Origin: Sclerotiophoma versabilis
Lineage: Eukaryota; Ascomycota; Dothideomycetes; Pleosporales; Didymellaceae
Assembly (NCBI GenBank): GCA_012274445.1
Contig: JAAROD010000069.1
Span: 682,001-746,000, forward strand
Direction of reading: 5' to 3'
DNA length: 64,000 bases
Below, piece after piece: positions 33,720-46,432 of the stretch; positions within the stretch are counted from its first letter, which is position 1, and every line of letters starts with the position of its first letter. The translations under genes and the position numbers were made by a program. The notes under the pieces are model-generated. The model was not told the DNA's origin. It did not search any database and saw only the letters and a list, made by a program, of their open reading frames with translations.

Positions 33720-34751
33720 AGAATATCAGGCCACCACATGGCTTGATTTGACATACAGCACCACGCCCTGGCGGCTACCAGAGTCAGCTGAGGAAACAGA
33801 GCGGCCTGCCAAGAGGTTCAGAGGCCCCGAGGCCTTCGGTATCTTCAAGACCAAGCAGGATGTGGATGCTCGCTGCAGCCGACGGCAAACCCATGTACCT
33901 TTGTACATAAATGAGATGGAGACGCAGATCACGCCTTTCCCTTTACGTGGGTGTTTCTTGTGTTGATGGTAGAGATCGACCTCAAGACAGCCTCGTCTAT
34001 GATCAATTAGGTATCGACAAGCGAGCCCGACCACTTTGTTTCCTACGGCCCGAATAACGGGTTCAAGCGGTCAACTGAAGCTGTCAAACCAACGGTCGGC
34101 ATCGCGAACCTTCAGCCTTGTTTCGCTGCCAGCTTTACAACCAAACAACCACAAACCTTCGAAAGTGGCAAGGAATCAACTATACAATTACAGTTGTACA
34201 ATTTCAGACCGATTATTTGCTTGGTACACCATTTGAGCCAGCACTTCTGAGCTTCGGTGTTCAAAAACAATGCGTTGTATCAGCGCCATAGCTTCAGCCC
34301 CCACAGTTGGTCGCTTAGGCCTGCGCTGTGTACGCTAAGCCCCTGCGCCTTTACCTCCACACCAAACCAAACAGTGCTAAGGAACAACTTGGCACATCAC
34401 GAATTACCTATTACGGCCACCGCGTGAGTGCCACGACATCCCGTCTCGTTCAGCTCTGCGGACAATACGAGTTATGGAGCCATCTTCGAGCCAATCTCGC
34501 CTGCAAACTCATCTCATTGGATCATAAGCACCACCTCTGCACTCGTAAGGCAAGCGCAGACTCTGACCGGTATTCTCTGTGCGGAAGTAGTCGGCATGTA
34601 CCTTCCGGCTTGAGGCTTAGGAAAAGTCAATGTTATGAAGGCTTTCTACGTCGAGCTTGATAGCCACATGCGCAGTGCTTTTCGATTTAAACCCCTTTTC
34701 CAGCGCACATTCCCTTCTCGCAGTGAAGCGTTCACATAAAAGAACTCAGTC
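33720..34751. other. Intergenic, 1.0 kb
   Basis: 3' flank of the AcpS gene and promoter of the surface-protein gene. A short open frame at 33748-33966 includes ERPAKRFRGPEAFGIFKTKQ, which looks slightly protein-like, but no start or splice model supports it. Confidence 0.45.
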
Positions 34752-36010
34752 ATGCACGCAAAGGTCTTGGCTGGATCGGCGCTCTTCACGAGTAGCCTTG
34801 CGTCTATCGTGACACCGTCAGCTTCCACCTTAGACCCCACCATCACTCCTGGGCCAAACATCGAGCTTTTGAGGAAGCAGAACAATGACCGGTACATGGG
34901 ATGGGTGGCAATTTCTGGTCTCTGGTCGTCTCAACAATGCGAATCAGGCGCTACTTACTTCCAAAGTGGAGGTCATTGGAGATGTTGCGCGACCACAGCT
35001 GCTGGCTGTGACATCCCTCAAGCTTGTGTCAACGGCAACTTGATCTACGATGGTGCTCTTCTGGGAAGCACCACCTCTTTAACTTTCCCATGGTATGCAT
35101 GCTCCGACACACCGAGGTCCAGAGCTTCAGTCACTGACGGTGTGCAGTACTTCTGTCTACCCTGATCCGACGGATAGCACCTTTACTATCTGTAATACCG
35201 CCTTCATGTATGAGAACGAGCAGGATTCAAGCCCTCAAACCAACGTGAACTGCGGAATTAGCAGCGTCAATTGGTCATACTACCGAGTACAGCCTGAAGC
35301 CGCGAAAACCACATCTAGTCAGTGCAAGCGACATCAAAGGGTTTCATGCACACTGACGCCGTCTAGGATCCTCATCTCCTCGTTCTACTACAGCAGTGAC
35401 TACTTCTGACGGCAACAGCGAGACCAACGCTGCAACACCAACCATCACCCCAGACATTAATGAAGAGAAGTCCTCAAGCAAAGCCTGGATAGCTGGCGCC
35501 GTTGTCGGTCCCATCGTTGGTATTGCGCTTATCGGATTCCTTGCATGGTTCTGCATTCGTCGCAAGAAGAAGACCAAGGCGGCTGCCGCAGCACCGACGG
35601 CAACATACAACCCCCAGCCTCAGCCTGCAGCGCCCGCTGGACCAACCTCACCACCACAATACTATCCACCGCCTATGCAGCAGCAGCAAGGTCCCGGTAT
35701 GGTACCCTTCGGTGTCACTGATGGTAAACAAAATACGTGGACTCCTCAACCGCAGTCCCCTGTTAGCCAGGCTTCGTCACCAAACCCGCTGTCCATGTAT
35801 GGCAATCAATATCCCCAGCAAGGGGGGCATGCTGGACCCGGGCAGCCAGTGTACAACGGGCTAAGCCCGAGCGTGAGTCCACCGCCACAAGGTGCTTATG
35901 CAGAAAACAACGCCAATTACCAGCAGACGCAGGCGCATGAAGCGAGGCCGTTCTCTAGTGAGCTAGATGGTAGCCCACAGGTTGTGAACGTGCAATCGAA
36001 GCACAACTAG
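34752..36010 (+). CDS. Single-pass cell-surface protein with Cys-rich ectodomain and Pro/Gln-rich tail
   Basis: Exons 34752-35092, 35148-35317 and 35367-36010 give 384 residues. A weak N-terminal signal peptide (MHAKVLAGSALFTSSLASIV) leads into a Cys-containing ectodomain of about 170 residues: ISGLWSSQQCESGATYFQSG, HWRCCATTAAGCDIPQACVN, then CTSVYPD and CNTAFMYENEQ after the first splice. A Ser/Thr-rich stalk precedes a strong membrane helix, AWIAGAVVGPIVGIALIGFL, with a basic stop (RRKKKTK), and a Pro/Gln/Tyr-rich cytoplasmic tail. This layout is common among fungal plasma-membrane sensor-like proteins of unknown ligand. I do not recognise a named domain in the ectodomain. Confidence 0.8.
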
Positions 36011-36574
36011 GACAGAGGCTACGACTTTTGATGAGTTTCATTGAGGCCGTGTGCAAGAGACACGTTGTAGTTGGTTGACACAAGGCCGCATCGTTTGTCT
36101 GTCATTATTTGAAGCTATGTGTAGTTAACCTGTCACTTACTGTTTATACCCAACCGTTGCTACGCAAATCCGAGCCTTTTTGCAATGTTCGGGACCCTAC
36201 TGGAGCTCTCCATGGCAATCTGAACCGCAGACTCAGAAGTGTGCAATGTGCAGTATTTATTTCTGAGCGTTATGATTGGGAATTGCCTGAGTCTGCTCAC
36301 CAGCTGCATCGTGAGGTAATCCATCCAATACGCGCAGATACGACGCGCGCTAGCGTCCGTTTAGTAACCCCCTTGCCGCTTCGGTGCCTGCGGCTTACCT
36401 GCTCACCGACTTCCATTCACCATCCAAGTTGCATTGCTGCCTGCTTCGCAAAATTTGCGAGCACTAATGATACCGACCGTTGACTCGATCATTGACTGGT
36501 TGGAGCTGAGGTTGAGGGAGGTCCTGTTGATATAAGTGCAGACGATTGTTTGCTTCGCCACGCTACCTATCGAT
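36011..36574. other. Intergenic upstream of the ABC transporter gene
   Basis: 3' UTR of the surface-protein gene and promoter of the transporter gene. Nothing else supported. Confidence 0.5.
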
Positions 36575-39500
36575 ATGGCTTCATCACAGACGCCAATAAT
36601 GGCGCATGGGGACGATGGTGATAGTCGTCGCCCAGTATTCGAGATACCACCGATATCAGAATGCCGGCATCCATGGGCAAGTACGTTACTTCCATTCACA
36701 GAGGGAATGCTAACAGACCTCAGGACTCGCAGACGGCCACCTTTAACTCGTGCGCTTTTCCGTATCTTTCGATGATACCCGTGATTGTAGGAGCTTTGAT
36801 ACTACTGACCTACTCACTACGACTGCTGAATCCATATCGTCCACAATGGACGAAACCATTCTTGCGGGAGACTAAGGCACAATCGGATGAGCTTGATGAT
36901 GATGCGCCCCGTCGTCAGTTTGCGTGGTCAACTTACGGCCTACTAGCCATTTCATCGATCGGCCTTATCCAGCAGCTCAGCAGTGTCTATCTGCCTGTTG
37001 TCGTTGCGACATTTTCTGCGGTGCCTTCGCTCGCATGGGTAAGTATTCTGACGGTTCACTTTACGTGAAGTACTGACCTAATCCAGGCCATTGCCGTCGC
37101 TATTATCGTGCTTGAGCGGCCACGAATGGCCTCACTATCTCTGCTGCTGCTGTTCGCCTCTATTGCACTTTCAGAATTAGCAATTCTTATTTCTGACCTA
37201 GGACGCCCCGTCCTCGCGTTAGGACCTCTTCTAGCGTTTGCAGGCATTGCTGTCATCCTCAATATGCCTATGAGGGACCCAAGTCTCCCAAACGAAGACA
37301 TCAGCCCCGTCTATGGCCCACCTACGGTGAAGCTCAGGACGCCAGAAGACAATCTGACCCCGCTCCAGTATATGACTGTATCATGGATTGGTCCCTTGAT
37401 TCAGAAAGGAGCCACGCGTAAGATGGACGATGAGGATGTATGGGATCTTGGCTGGGAGTTCAAGCACGCACGGCTCCACGAGGCTTTTCGAAAGCTAGAA
37501 GGGTCAGTAACACAAAGGGTTTTTGCTGCCAATGGCATGGATGCTTTGCGGACTACGAGCCTCAACCTGTTACGGCTCTGTGCCAGTAAGTTTCTTTTCC
37601 ACATTCAGGTATAAATTACGGACCCTGACCTGTGTAGCACTTTTGACACCAGTTCTACTCCAACAGCTACTGGGTTCAATGAAAGACCCGGATTCGCCAC
37701 GCAGTGCTACAATCACATATGCTTTCATCTCCTTATTTGTGCGCCTACTGTCTTCACAGCTCAACGTCTTCAATCTTTGGTACCAGCGACGCGCATACGA
37801 AAGGTCACGGGGCCAGTTGATCACTATGCTATACGAGAAAACCCTCAATCGCAAGATCCTCGGTGCGAAGCAGGAAGCCAAAGAAGAGCCACAAAATGAC
37901 TTCAGCAACGGGCATACGAACGGTGCCACGAATGGCCACGCAGATGGCGAGACGAGTGCAGAGCCCAATGGCGAGGCTAGTGCATCCACGCAACCAGTCA
38001 AGACTGCGCCTCAGAGCAGGCTTGGGAGGCTCTGGTTCCGTATTCGATCACTGGTTTTGAGAAAGAAGAAAGAAGAAAAAGAGGAAAGTGTAGCCGCATC
38101 CATGGGGAAAATCCTCAATCTCATGCGCAATGATGTCTACGAAATTGCACAACGTTTCTGGGAGTTCTCTGACATTGTCGTCAAGCCACTTGGGGTCGTC
38201 GGATCTACTCTTCTCATTTGGAGAATGCTTGGCTGGTCGTGCCTGCTTGGTGTGCTTGCTCTTGCAGTTACGCAGTTGCTTAGTGTCGTTGTTGCACGCT
38301 ACCAAGTGTACTTTGAGAAGAAGCGCAGAAAGGCGACGGACGAGAAACTGCAAAGGACTACACAGTTTATTGAGTCGATCAGGCATCTTCGCTGGTATGG
38401 TTGGCATGAAGCGTGGCTCAAGGGCATTCTTGAGTCCCGGCAAGCAGAGCTGCATCTGCGTGTCCTACAGATCATCTTCAACACTTCACTCGCGTTCATC
38501 ATGAGATTTGGGTCAGGGCTGTTCCCGACGGTAGCATTCTATGCATTCACTAAGTTGGCCGGAAAAGATCTGAGCGTTGATCTCATCTTTCCTGCGATTG
38601 ACTTATTCAGATTGCTGGAGTCGTATCTTGGCGCACTGCCTCCGCTCATTACAACATTGTTGAATGCCTACGTCGCGATGGGTCGTATTGAAGCTTTTAT
38701 GGCTGAGCCGGACAAGGAAGAAACGGCTGTAGTCCCTGAAGGCTCTGACGAACTCAGGCTGCAAAATGCTTCATTCGCTTGGCCAGGGGTAGATCATAAT
38801 GTCCTGGAGGACATCACTCTTTCATTTCCGTTAGGCTTGACTGTCATCTATGGCGAAGTGGCCGCGGGCAAGACAGCTTTGCTCCAAGCGCTCCTCGGAG
38901 AACTCGACAAGACTACCGGAGAGCTCACTCGTCCTGACCAGGTCGTTGGATACTGTGCCCAGACACCATGGTTACAGAGCATGAGCATCCGCGACAACAT
39001 CCTCTTCTCAGAACCTTACGAAGAAATCCGTTATAAGCAAGTGCTAGAGGCTTGCGCGCTAATACCCGACATGGTCGAGTTTAAGCACGGCGATCTATCG
39101 AACATTGGCGAAAACGGCATTGGCTTGTCTGGAGGACAGAAGGCTCGTGTGGCGCTTGCTCGTGCTGTATACAGCAAGGCAAAGGTTTTGTTGCTCGATG
39201 ACCCTCTGTCTGCATTGGATCATCAGACTGCCGACTTCATTGTTCACAAGCTGCTCGCAAGCTCACTAGTCGAAGGCCGAGTCACGGTGTTGGTCACACA
39301 TCGGACTGAGCTTTGCCATGATCTAGCGAAGCAATGGGTTGAGCTTGACCACGGACGAGCGGTGATCCACGAACCTACCAAACAGGACGACAGGAATGCG
39401 CTCAAGAGAGCACAAACGAATGAGTCGCTCTCGGAGGAGGAAACTAAGAAGAGAGAGGAGGAGCAAGCTGCAGCCATCCCTGACAAGTTCATTGAAGACG

Positions 39501-41281
39501 AGCACCGAGCTGAAGGTGGCGTCAAGTTGAAAGTGTACTGGCGTTACATCAAGGCTGGCACACTGCGATGGTGGGCTATTTCGCTCGTCGTAATGGCGCT
39601 ATTCCGGCTTCTCGACGTTGCCGAGACCTGGTTCATCAAGGCCTGGGGTGAAGGCTACGATGGTAAGCATAGGGATGGTATCTTCGATTTCCTCCCGCCA
39701 CCTACTGAGGACGTTGTGCCGTGGCTATGGGGCTTCTTCCTGTTCGTAGCTGGCACAGCAGTGCTGTTCTGGTGGACTAACCTGATCATGTTTGGCGTAG
39801 GGTATCATGCTGCGAAAGCGATATTCAAAGAGGCGATTGAGAAGGTTGCGCATGCCACATTCAGGTTCTACGATGTCACTCCGGTTGGACGTCTGATGAA
39901 CCGATTGACCAGCGACATGAACACGGTTGATGGTGGTTTGAGCTCTGCGTTCACCGTTTTTGGATGGCAGATGATCGGCTTTGTTAGCTGTATCGTGGTG
40001 ATTCTATCATCAACACCGGCGTTCCTTGCTTTCGGACTCTTGCTATGTTGTGGCTTCGTTTACAACTTCTACCGCTTTCTGCCAACTTCGCAGAGCTTGA
40101 GGCGCCTCGAGGTAAGTTGCATTATGCATTTGCCTGTTATCTCATACTAACAATACTAGATGGTATCGCTTTCTCCGCTTATGTCTAACTTTGGCGCTCT
40201 TGTTGAAGGCTTGACTACTGTCCGCGCCTTCAATGCTCAACCACGATTCCAAGCTCGAGTGATTGAGGTTGTAGACAATTTTCAAAAGAACGACCACTTC
40301 TACTGGTCACTCCAAGCTTGGCTGTCATTCCGATTCAGCACCATGTCGGCAAGCGCGACACTTGTCATGACGCTGATCGCGGTGTATACGGGGATTACTC
40401 CGGGTCTGACTGCCTTTGTGCTGATCACGGCCAGCAGGTTCGTCATGTATACCGAGTACATGTGCCGAATCTACGGTCAGTTGGAGATGCAATTCACGAG
40501 CGTGGAGCGAGTGATCGAGCTTCTCGACCTCGAGCAGGAAGCGCCCGGTGTTGTTGACCCTCCCGCCCACTGGCCAACATACACAGGCGACATCACCTTC
40601 GAAGACGCCACAATCCGCTACGCAGAGAATCTCGACCCAGCCCTTCAGAACGTGACACTCACTATTCCGGCTGGAAGCAATACAGCAGTCATCGGCCGTA
40701 CCGGATCCGGAAAGTCGACACTTGCACTCTCCCTCCTCGCGACCATCGCCCCAGAAAGCGGGCGCATCCTCATAGATGGCGTTGACATCTCGACTGTCAG
40801 CAAGCAAGCACTACGAAGCCGCGTCACTTTCCTCGCACAGGAGCCCGTCCTGTTCCCCGGCAGCATGCGCAAGAATCTCGATCCGCTCGACGAGTACTCG
40901 GACGGAGCGTGCGAAGGCGTGCTCGCTAAGATCGCTGGGAGCCACGGCTGGACACTGACGACCAACATCGAAGGCGGCGGTAAGGGACTCTCGCAGGGCC
41001 AGCGACAACTCGTTGGCCTTGCAAGAGCGATGCTTAGACGCTCGCCAGTGCTCATCATGGACGAGGCGACGGCGAGTATCGATTTTGAAACTGCGCAACG
41101 TATCCAGAGCGTGCTGAGGGAGGAGATGAAGGAGAGTACGGTGATCACGATTGCGCACCGCCTGGAGGCAGTCAAGAACGCAGATTACTGTGTTGTACTG
41201 GGGAAGGGGAAGCTGATTAAGGCGGGGAAAGCAGAGGATATGTTGAGAGAGGGGAGTGAGTTTAGTGGGATGTTGGCGTGA
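36575..41281 (+). CDS. ABCC-type (MRP/Ycf1/Bpt1-like) ABC transporter
   Basis: ATP-driven exporter of about 1,503 residues. Exons: 36575-36676, 36724-37038, 37087-37585, 37638-40111, 40160-41281. The first intron appears to be of the rare GC-AG class. An N-terminal membrane domain of about five helices (e.g. MIPVIVGALILLTYSLRLL, LAWAIAVAIIVLE) precedes two ABC modules. NBD1: Walker A GEVAAGKTALLQ, signature LSGGQKARVALARA, Walker B VLLLDDPLSALD with Asp where the catalytic Glu would be, as usual in ABCC proteins. NBD2: GRTGSGKSTLALSLL, LSQGQRQLVGLARA, LIMDEATASID and TIAHRLEAV, fully canonical. Substrates may be glutathione conjugates or drugs; vacuolar or plasma-membrane location is not decidable. 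A charged linker joins the two halves. Confidence 0.94.
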
Positions 41282-41878
41282 GGTGGGAATACATGGCGTG
41301 GGGAATACATGGCGTTTAGGAAGGGAGAAAGAAAAGTGAATTAAGAGCGCGAAGCATATCATGCCTAGCAGCTGGTATACAATTAGAATTTATTGGTAGC
41401 TTGGAGGCAACTCAATGTGACGAGACGCTTCTTTTGTGAGCTGAGCAGGACTTGTGGAGGTAACCAGAGGCTCAGCAGGGAAGCCCCAATCGCCTAGATT
41501 CCTGCTCTTGCGTACAGCGGTGAGAACACGGACGATCGACATGCTGGGGGCTCAATCAGCGAGTTGAGAGGGACGATGGTGTTGAAAGCCGAGTGCCGGC
41601 GCTTGCGTGGCCGCGCCACAGATGTGGAAAGGCAGGCGCAGCAAAGCAGGGGTCCAATGAGCGCATGGGCGCATTTCACGGGTTGACAGCGCCGCGAGTC
41701 CCGACCTGTGACTTTCCGCAGCCCGCGAGGCGTTTCTGACCGGTCTTGCACACGACACGCTCGCCATGTGCAGAGCGCAGTAGAGCCCCCATCCAGCCCC
41801 CCCACCACTCTCAGAGCGCACCTCGCCTGTTGCTGAGCGACATCCTCCCTCTCCTCCCCCCCACAGCGGACCTCCGAG
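41282..41878. other. Intergenic between transporter gene and AKR1
   Basis: 3' UTR of the transporter and GC-rich, pyrimidine-rich promoter/leader of AKR1. A 14-bp near-repeat (gggaatacatggcg) occurs twice right after the transporter stop, at about 41285-41314. Confidence 0.55.
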
Positions 41879-44218
41879 ATGGCCGCAAGCACCGCCGACA
41901 AGAGCAGCAGCGGGCAACACGAGCTCGACGACATGGCCGACAAGAAGCCCAGCCTCCCGGTCGAGGAGGACTTGATGCAGTTGGCGCGCCTGGGGGAGAT
42001 TGGGGCCATCCAGAAGCTGTTCGACAGCGGCAAGTTCGATGCGACGTACACCGACGAGCAGGGCATCACGCCGCTGCATGTGCGTACCCAAGGCTCTGTA
42101 TAGGCGCAGACTGCTGATAGCATACACAGTGGGCCGCCATCAACAACCACTACGCGCTCTGCCACTTCCTCATCCAGTCGGGCGCCCCCATCAACGCCAA
42201 AGGCGGCGATGCCGTCGCTACCCCCGTCCTCTGGGCCGCCAAGCGCTGCAACTACTACATTGTGAACCTGCTGCTCGAGCACGGCGCGGATCCGCTCCTC
42301 ACCGACGACCAGGGCTTCAACCTCCTGCACTCGGCCACCCTCGACGGCAACGTCTTCCAGCTCGTCCTGCTGCTGCACCAAGACATCCCCGTCGACATCC
42401 CCGACCTGCAGTCCCACACCCCGCTCATGTGGGCCGCATACAAGGGCTATCCCTCTTGCGTCGACCTGTTCCTGCGCTGGGGCGCCAACGTCTATGCCAC
42501 CGACGACCAGGGCTTTACTGCCCTGCACTGGGCCCTCGTCAAGGGCAGCCAGGGGAGCATACAGAAGCTGCTGGAGTACGGCGCAGATCGCTTTGCAAAG
42601 AACAACGACGGGAAGACGCCTGCTGTGACGGCCGAGGAGATGAACACGACGAGGCAGTGGCGCAGGGCCTTGAGTGAGGCAGGCTACAAACCAGATGCCA
42701 GTGCAAAAGAGTTTCCAATCCCTGGAGTCAAGGACACGAGGTGGTTTCTCTCGAGGTTCATATTCTTCTGGCCGTTCGCCATCTTGCTCTTGGCTCTGTG
42801 GCTCGTCAGCTACTATCCCATCTTCATCGGTCTTCCTTTAGCATTGATCTCGAGTTATGTCATGCAGATGGCCGCCCAGAAGCTGCTACAGTGGGGGCCC
42901 TCGAACATGCGGAACATACACCACAGCGTGAGTTTAGTCCTGGATCCCCCTCTACCGATGCTGATTGTTTATAGCCCTTCTTGGCCGGCATCTTTGCAGG
43001 CACTCTGTTCTGGGTTGGGGTGCGCTACATCACTACCGTTCTGCCAGGTAATGTTCTTGTTCTGGAGGAGGTGCCCAAGTCTAACATGGCCAGGAACGAT
43101 ACGAGACTCATTCTTCACGAACCTTATTTTTGCAACATGTTTCGGACTTACGGCCTATTTCTACTTCTTCACCATGTCCTCCGACCCCGGTTATGTGCCC
43201 AAGTCCGCGAGCAGAAGCGCTTCCAAAGCCATCATTGACGAGCTGTTGGAGCTACGACAATTCGACGAACACCACTTTTGTGTAAACTGCATGGTCAGGA
43301 AGCCCCTGCGCAGCAAGCATTGCAAGCGATGCGAGCGTTGTGTTGCAAAGAGTGATCAGTGAGTTGTATCTGGCTGGAGCCCCATGCAAAGCTAACCTAC
43401 CCAGCCACTGCCCCTGGGTGAACAACTGCGTCGCGAACAACAATCACCGCCACTTTGTCTTCTACGTCCTTTTCATGGAACTAGGCATTCTCGCCTGGCT
43501 TCGCCTGGCCTGGAACTACCTCGATCACCTTCCAAAACCTAAAGAAGACGACTGCAACGTCCTGTCTGATGACCTTTGCGAAATACTCAACAAAGACCCC
43601 TTCACTATCGTCCTCTCTATCTGGGCTGCTTTCCAGCTGACATGGGTTTCCATGCTTCTCTGCGTGCAGCTTCTACAAATCGCACGCAATCTCACCACGT
43701 ACGAATCGATGCGCGGACACCTCAACTCCCATACTGCCGCCGATGCTGTCACATCTTTTGTTACCACCGGTGACACTTCTCAAGACGTCGCCGGAGGGGC
43801 AGCAGGCGCAGGGCCAGCAGGCAGTGCACCCACCAATGGCTTCGGGTCTGGCCAAGATACGGGGGATGCGCCCAAACGCCCGCAACCGAAGCACTCGGTC
43901 TGGGATCAGTGGAAGCGACTACTTGGTCTTGACACTTTTGTGGCTATTGCGCTTCATGGATCGAATGCAGACCAAAGGCGTACCCAGCGGCAGCGGCGTG
44001 GCAATCCTTTCTCGCGAGGCATCGTCACGAATTGCAAAGATTTCTGGTGTGATGGAGCGCCAGTGTTTGGGAAGAGAGAAGGAGGGTTTGCAAAGCTGGG
44101 AGGCGAGAGGATCGATTACACCAGGTTGTATGATGTGAATGACATTCCAAAGATGAGGTATGCGAGAGGAGGGGGAGGAGAGCGGTATGAAAGCGTGGGG
44201 ACTGAGGAGGAAGCGTGA
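41879..44218 (+). CDS. AKR1: Ankyrin-repeat DHHC palmitoyltransferase AKR1
   Basis: Golgi/endosome membrane enzyme that S-acylates proteins. Exons 41879-42079, 42130-42927, 42975-43047, 43094-43358 and 43405-44218 give 716 residues. The N-terminal half holds about six ankyrin repeats (e.g. DEQGITPLHWAAINNHYAL, DLQSHTPLMWAAYKGYPSC, DDQGFTALHWALVKGSQGS). Four or more membrane helices follow, then the zinc/Cys-rich DHHC domain: CVNCMVRKPLRSKHCKRC and CVAKSDHHCPWVNNCVANNN, with the splice falling between the two His codons. Further helices and a Gly/Arg-rich tail complete it. Yeast Akr1 has DHYC; this protein has the standard DHHC. Substrates in yeast include Yck kinases. Confidence 0.96.
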
Positions 44219-44572
44219 TGAATGCTGGGTATCAAGAACACATTGCTATGCAGAAACAGACAATGCTCGATACTATTCCCATCGTAGTATGCTTCGGCGC
44301 ATGTTCAATCGCCGACAGACGCCTGCGCCACGTTATTTCCGATACCGAGGGTCCCGCGAAAAGTACCCGCGCGGAACGGCCAGGCGCACGGCTAGATGCT
44401 CCGAGCCTTGGTTGCTCACACATGTTTGACAATTGACGGCTTTCTCGGTGGCTTCTTCTACAGCGTGATACCCTCGGCGCGTGGTTTTTTCCTTGGTTTT
44501 GCGATGAAATAGCGACCTCTCTGAACTCTCTGGACTCTCTAGACTCGCTGAAAAGCTTGACAAGCCTCGGAA
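44219..44572. other. Intergenic between AKR1 and AFG1
   Basis: 3' UTR of AKR1 and promoter of AFG1. A short run of tctctggactctctagactc-like sequence occurs near 44520-44546; otherwise nothing. Confidence 0.5.
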
Positions 44573-46432
44573 ATGACATCATCCGAGGCTCTGCGCAGGC
44601 TCAGGACCCTCTCGCGCACAGCTGCGCCGCGGCGCATACTGGCAGCCAGAGCGAGTGCCGGGCCGTACGCGAGGAGGACGACATGTACAGACTGCGCGCG
44701 GAGCTTAAGAAGGGCAGAAGACGGTGGAACTGGGCGCGCGGGCACCAGACCAGCCCTTGAACGTGTCGCTTGGCGAGCGCCAGCACTTGGGTCCAGAGGA
44801 TACGCACAGGCGGCGCAGGAGTGTATGTAAGGCGTACAGCCTCAGAGAAGACGGTGCTGATTAGGGCCAGACTCGCCAGATGCAGAGAGGAGCCACGGAC
44901 CCATTGCCGAGTACGATGCGCGCGTCGAGTCGGGGCGGTTGAGGGACGATGAACACCAGAGAAGTACGGCAGCCAGCCAGATCGACTGCAGGCCACTAAC
45001 AGCGACGAGACATCATCAAAAACCTCCAGGACCTCCACGACATGCTCGCAAGCTACGAACAGCCGCCCGTCCAGCAGCCCACCATCGAGTCTCTGCAGCC
45101 GCCCAAGAAGTCCTTCTTCTCCTTTCTCTCTTCTGCAGAGCCCAAGTCGACGCTTCCCCCGATTCCTGCCTCGCTGCCCAAGGGCATGTACATGTACGGC
45201 GACGTCGGCTCCGGCAAGACCATGATGATGGACCTTTTCTACGACACGCTGCCGCCAAACATGGCCCGCAAAACCCGCATCCATTTCCACGCCTTCATGC
45301 AGTCCATCCACAAAGACCTGCACAAGATGAAAATCGCACACGGCAACGACATCGACGCCATCCCTTACGTCGCCGCCAACATTGCTGAGCGCTCCTCGGT
45401 GCTGTGCTTCGACGAGTTCCAGTGCACCGACGTCGCCGACGCTATGATCCTGCGCCGCCTGATGGAAGCATTGATGGCCCACGGAACTGTCATCGTGACG
45501 ACGAGTAATCGGCATCCTGACGACCTGTACAAAAACGGCATTCAAAGAGAGAGTTTCGTCCCCTGCATCAACCTCCTCAAGCGCCGCCTCACCGTCCTGA
45601 ACCTCGATTCCCAAACCGACTACCGCAAGATCCCGCGCCCGCCGTCGGGTGTCTACCACCACCCACTCGACGCGAGCGCCCAGACGCATGCAGATCGGTG
45701 GTTCAGGTTCCTGGGCGATTTCGACAACGACCCCCCGCACAAGGCAACCCACCAAGTCTGGGGGAGAGACATCGTCGTGCCCAAGGCCAGCGGGAAGTGT
45801 GCGTGGTTCAGCTTTGACGAGATTATTGGGCGCGCCACAGGCGCCGCCGATTATCTCGAACTCACCAAGGAATACGAGGCTTTCATCGTCACAGACGTGC
45901 CCGGGATGAACCACAAGAGCCGCGATCTCGCTCGTCGATTCATCACATTCATAGATGCCCTCTACGAGAGCAGAGTAAGTTGTCCCGTTCCCCTATCCTG
46001 AGCACACAGACCGTTGTCGTCGCCATCCTTAAGCCGGAAACGTGCTGATGAGACCCCCAGGCCAAACTCGTCCTCACAACCCAGGTGCCCCTCACACAAC
46101 TCTTCCTCTCCGCCGACGAAATGTCCGACGCCCTCGACGCCTCGAAGAAGAAGGGGCAGATCCCGCAATCCGCCGACCCTGGGGAAAACCTCGATGATGC
46201 GATGCGCAGCTTGATGGACGATCTAGGCATGAACATGACGATGCTGAAGAACAGTTCCATCTTCTCCGGCGATGAAGAGAGATTCGCATTTGCAAGAGCG
46301 CTGTCGAGGTTGAGTGAGATGGGAAGCCAGGAATGGGTTGAGCGCGGGCTAGGGTTGGAGAAGTTGGGAGGAAAGAAGGAGAGGGATACATGGCAGAAGG
46401 TGAGGAGTCACTGGAGAGAAGACTTCATGTAA
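44573..46432 (+). CDS. AFG1: AFG1/LACE1-type mitochondrial P-loop ATPase
   Basis: Mitochondrial inner-membrane-associated ATPase linked to turnover of respiratory-chain subunits. Exons 44573-44822, 44865-44963, 45010-45974 and 46061-46432 give 561 residues. The N-terminus (MTSSEALRRLRTLSRTAAPR and on) is an Arg-rich presequence. The second exon supplies GPIAEYDARVESGRLRDDEH, the expected start of the domain. The ATPase core has Walker A YGDVGSGKTMMM, HFHAFMQSIHKDLHK, Walker B SVLCFDEFQCTDVADAM, the sensor region TVIVTTSNRHPDDLYKNGIQ, and FIPCI-like FVPCINLLK. The C-terminus carries DVPGMNHKSRDLARRFITFI and DALYESR/AKLVLTTQVPL across the last intron. The 42-nt first intron is at the lower size limit but its removal restores frame. 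Confidence 0.93.

Noticed and set aside
33748..33966. Extra gene or extra AcpS exon downstream of 33719
   Set aside because: A splice to 33770 keeps an open frame but the AcpS fold is already complete and the added peptide has no recognisable pattern.
36575..41281. Possibility that the transporter is two half-size genes split at the last intron
   Set aside because: The 48-nt intron at 40112-40159 has gtaagt, ctaac and tag signals and joins the second membrane domain in frame; a full-length ABCC protein results.
41494..42528. 344-codon minus-strand open frame over AKR1
   Set aside because: Antisense to the ankyrin repeats of AKR1, Val/Gly/Glu-biased, no domain.
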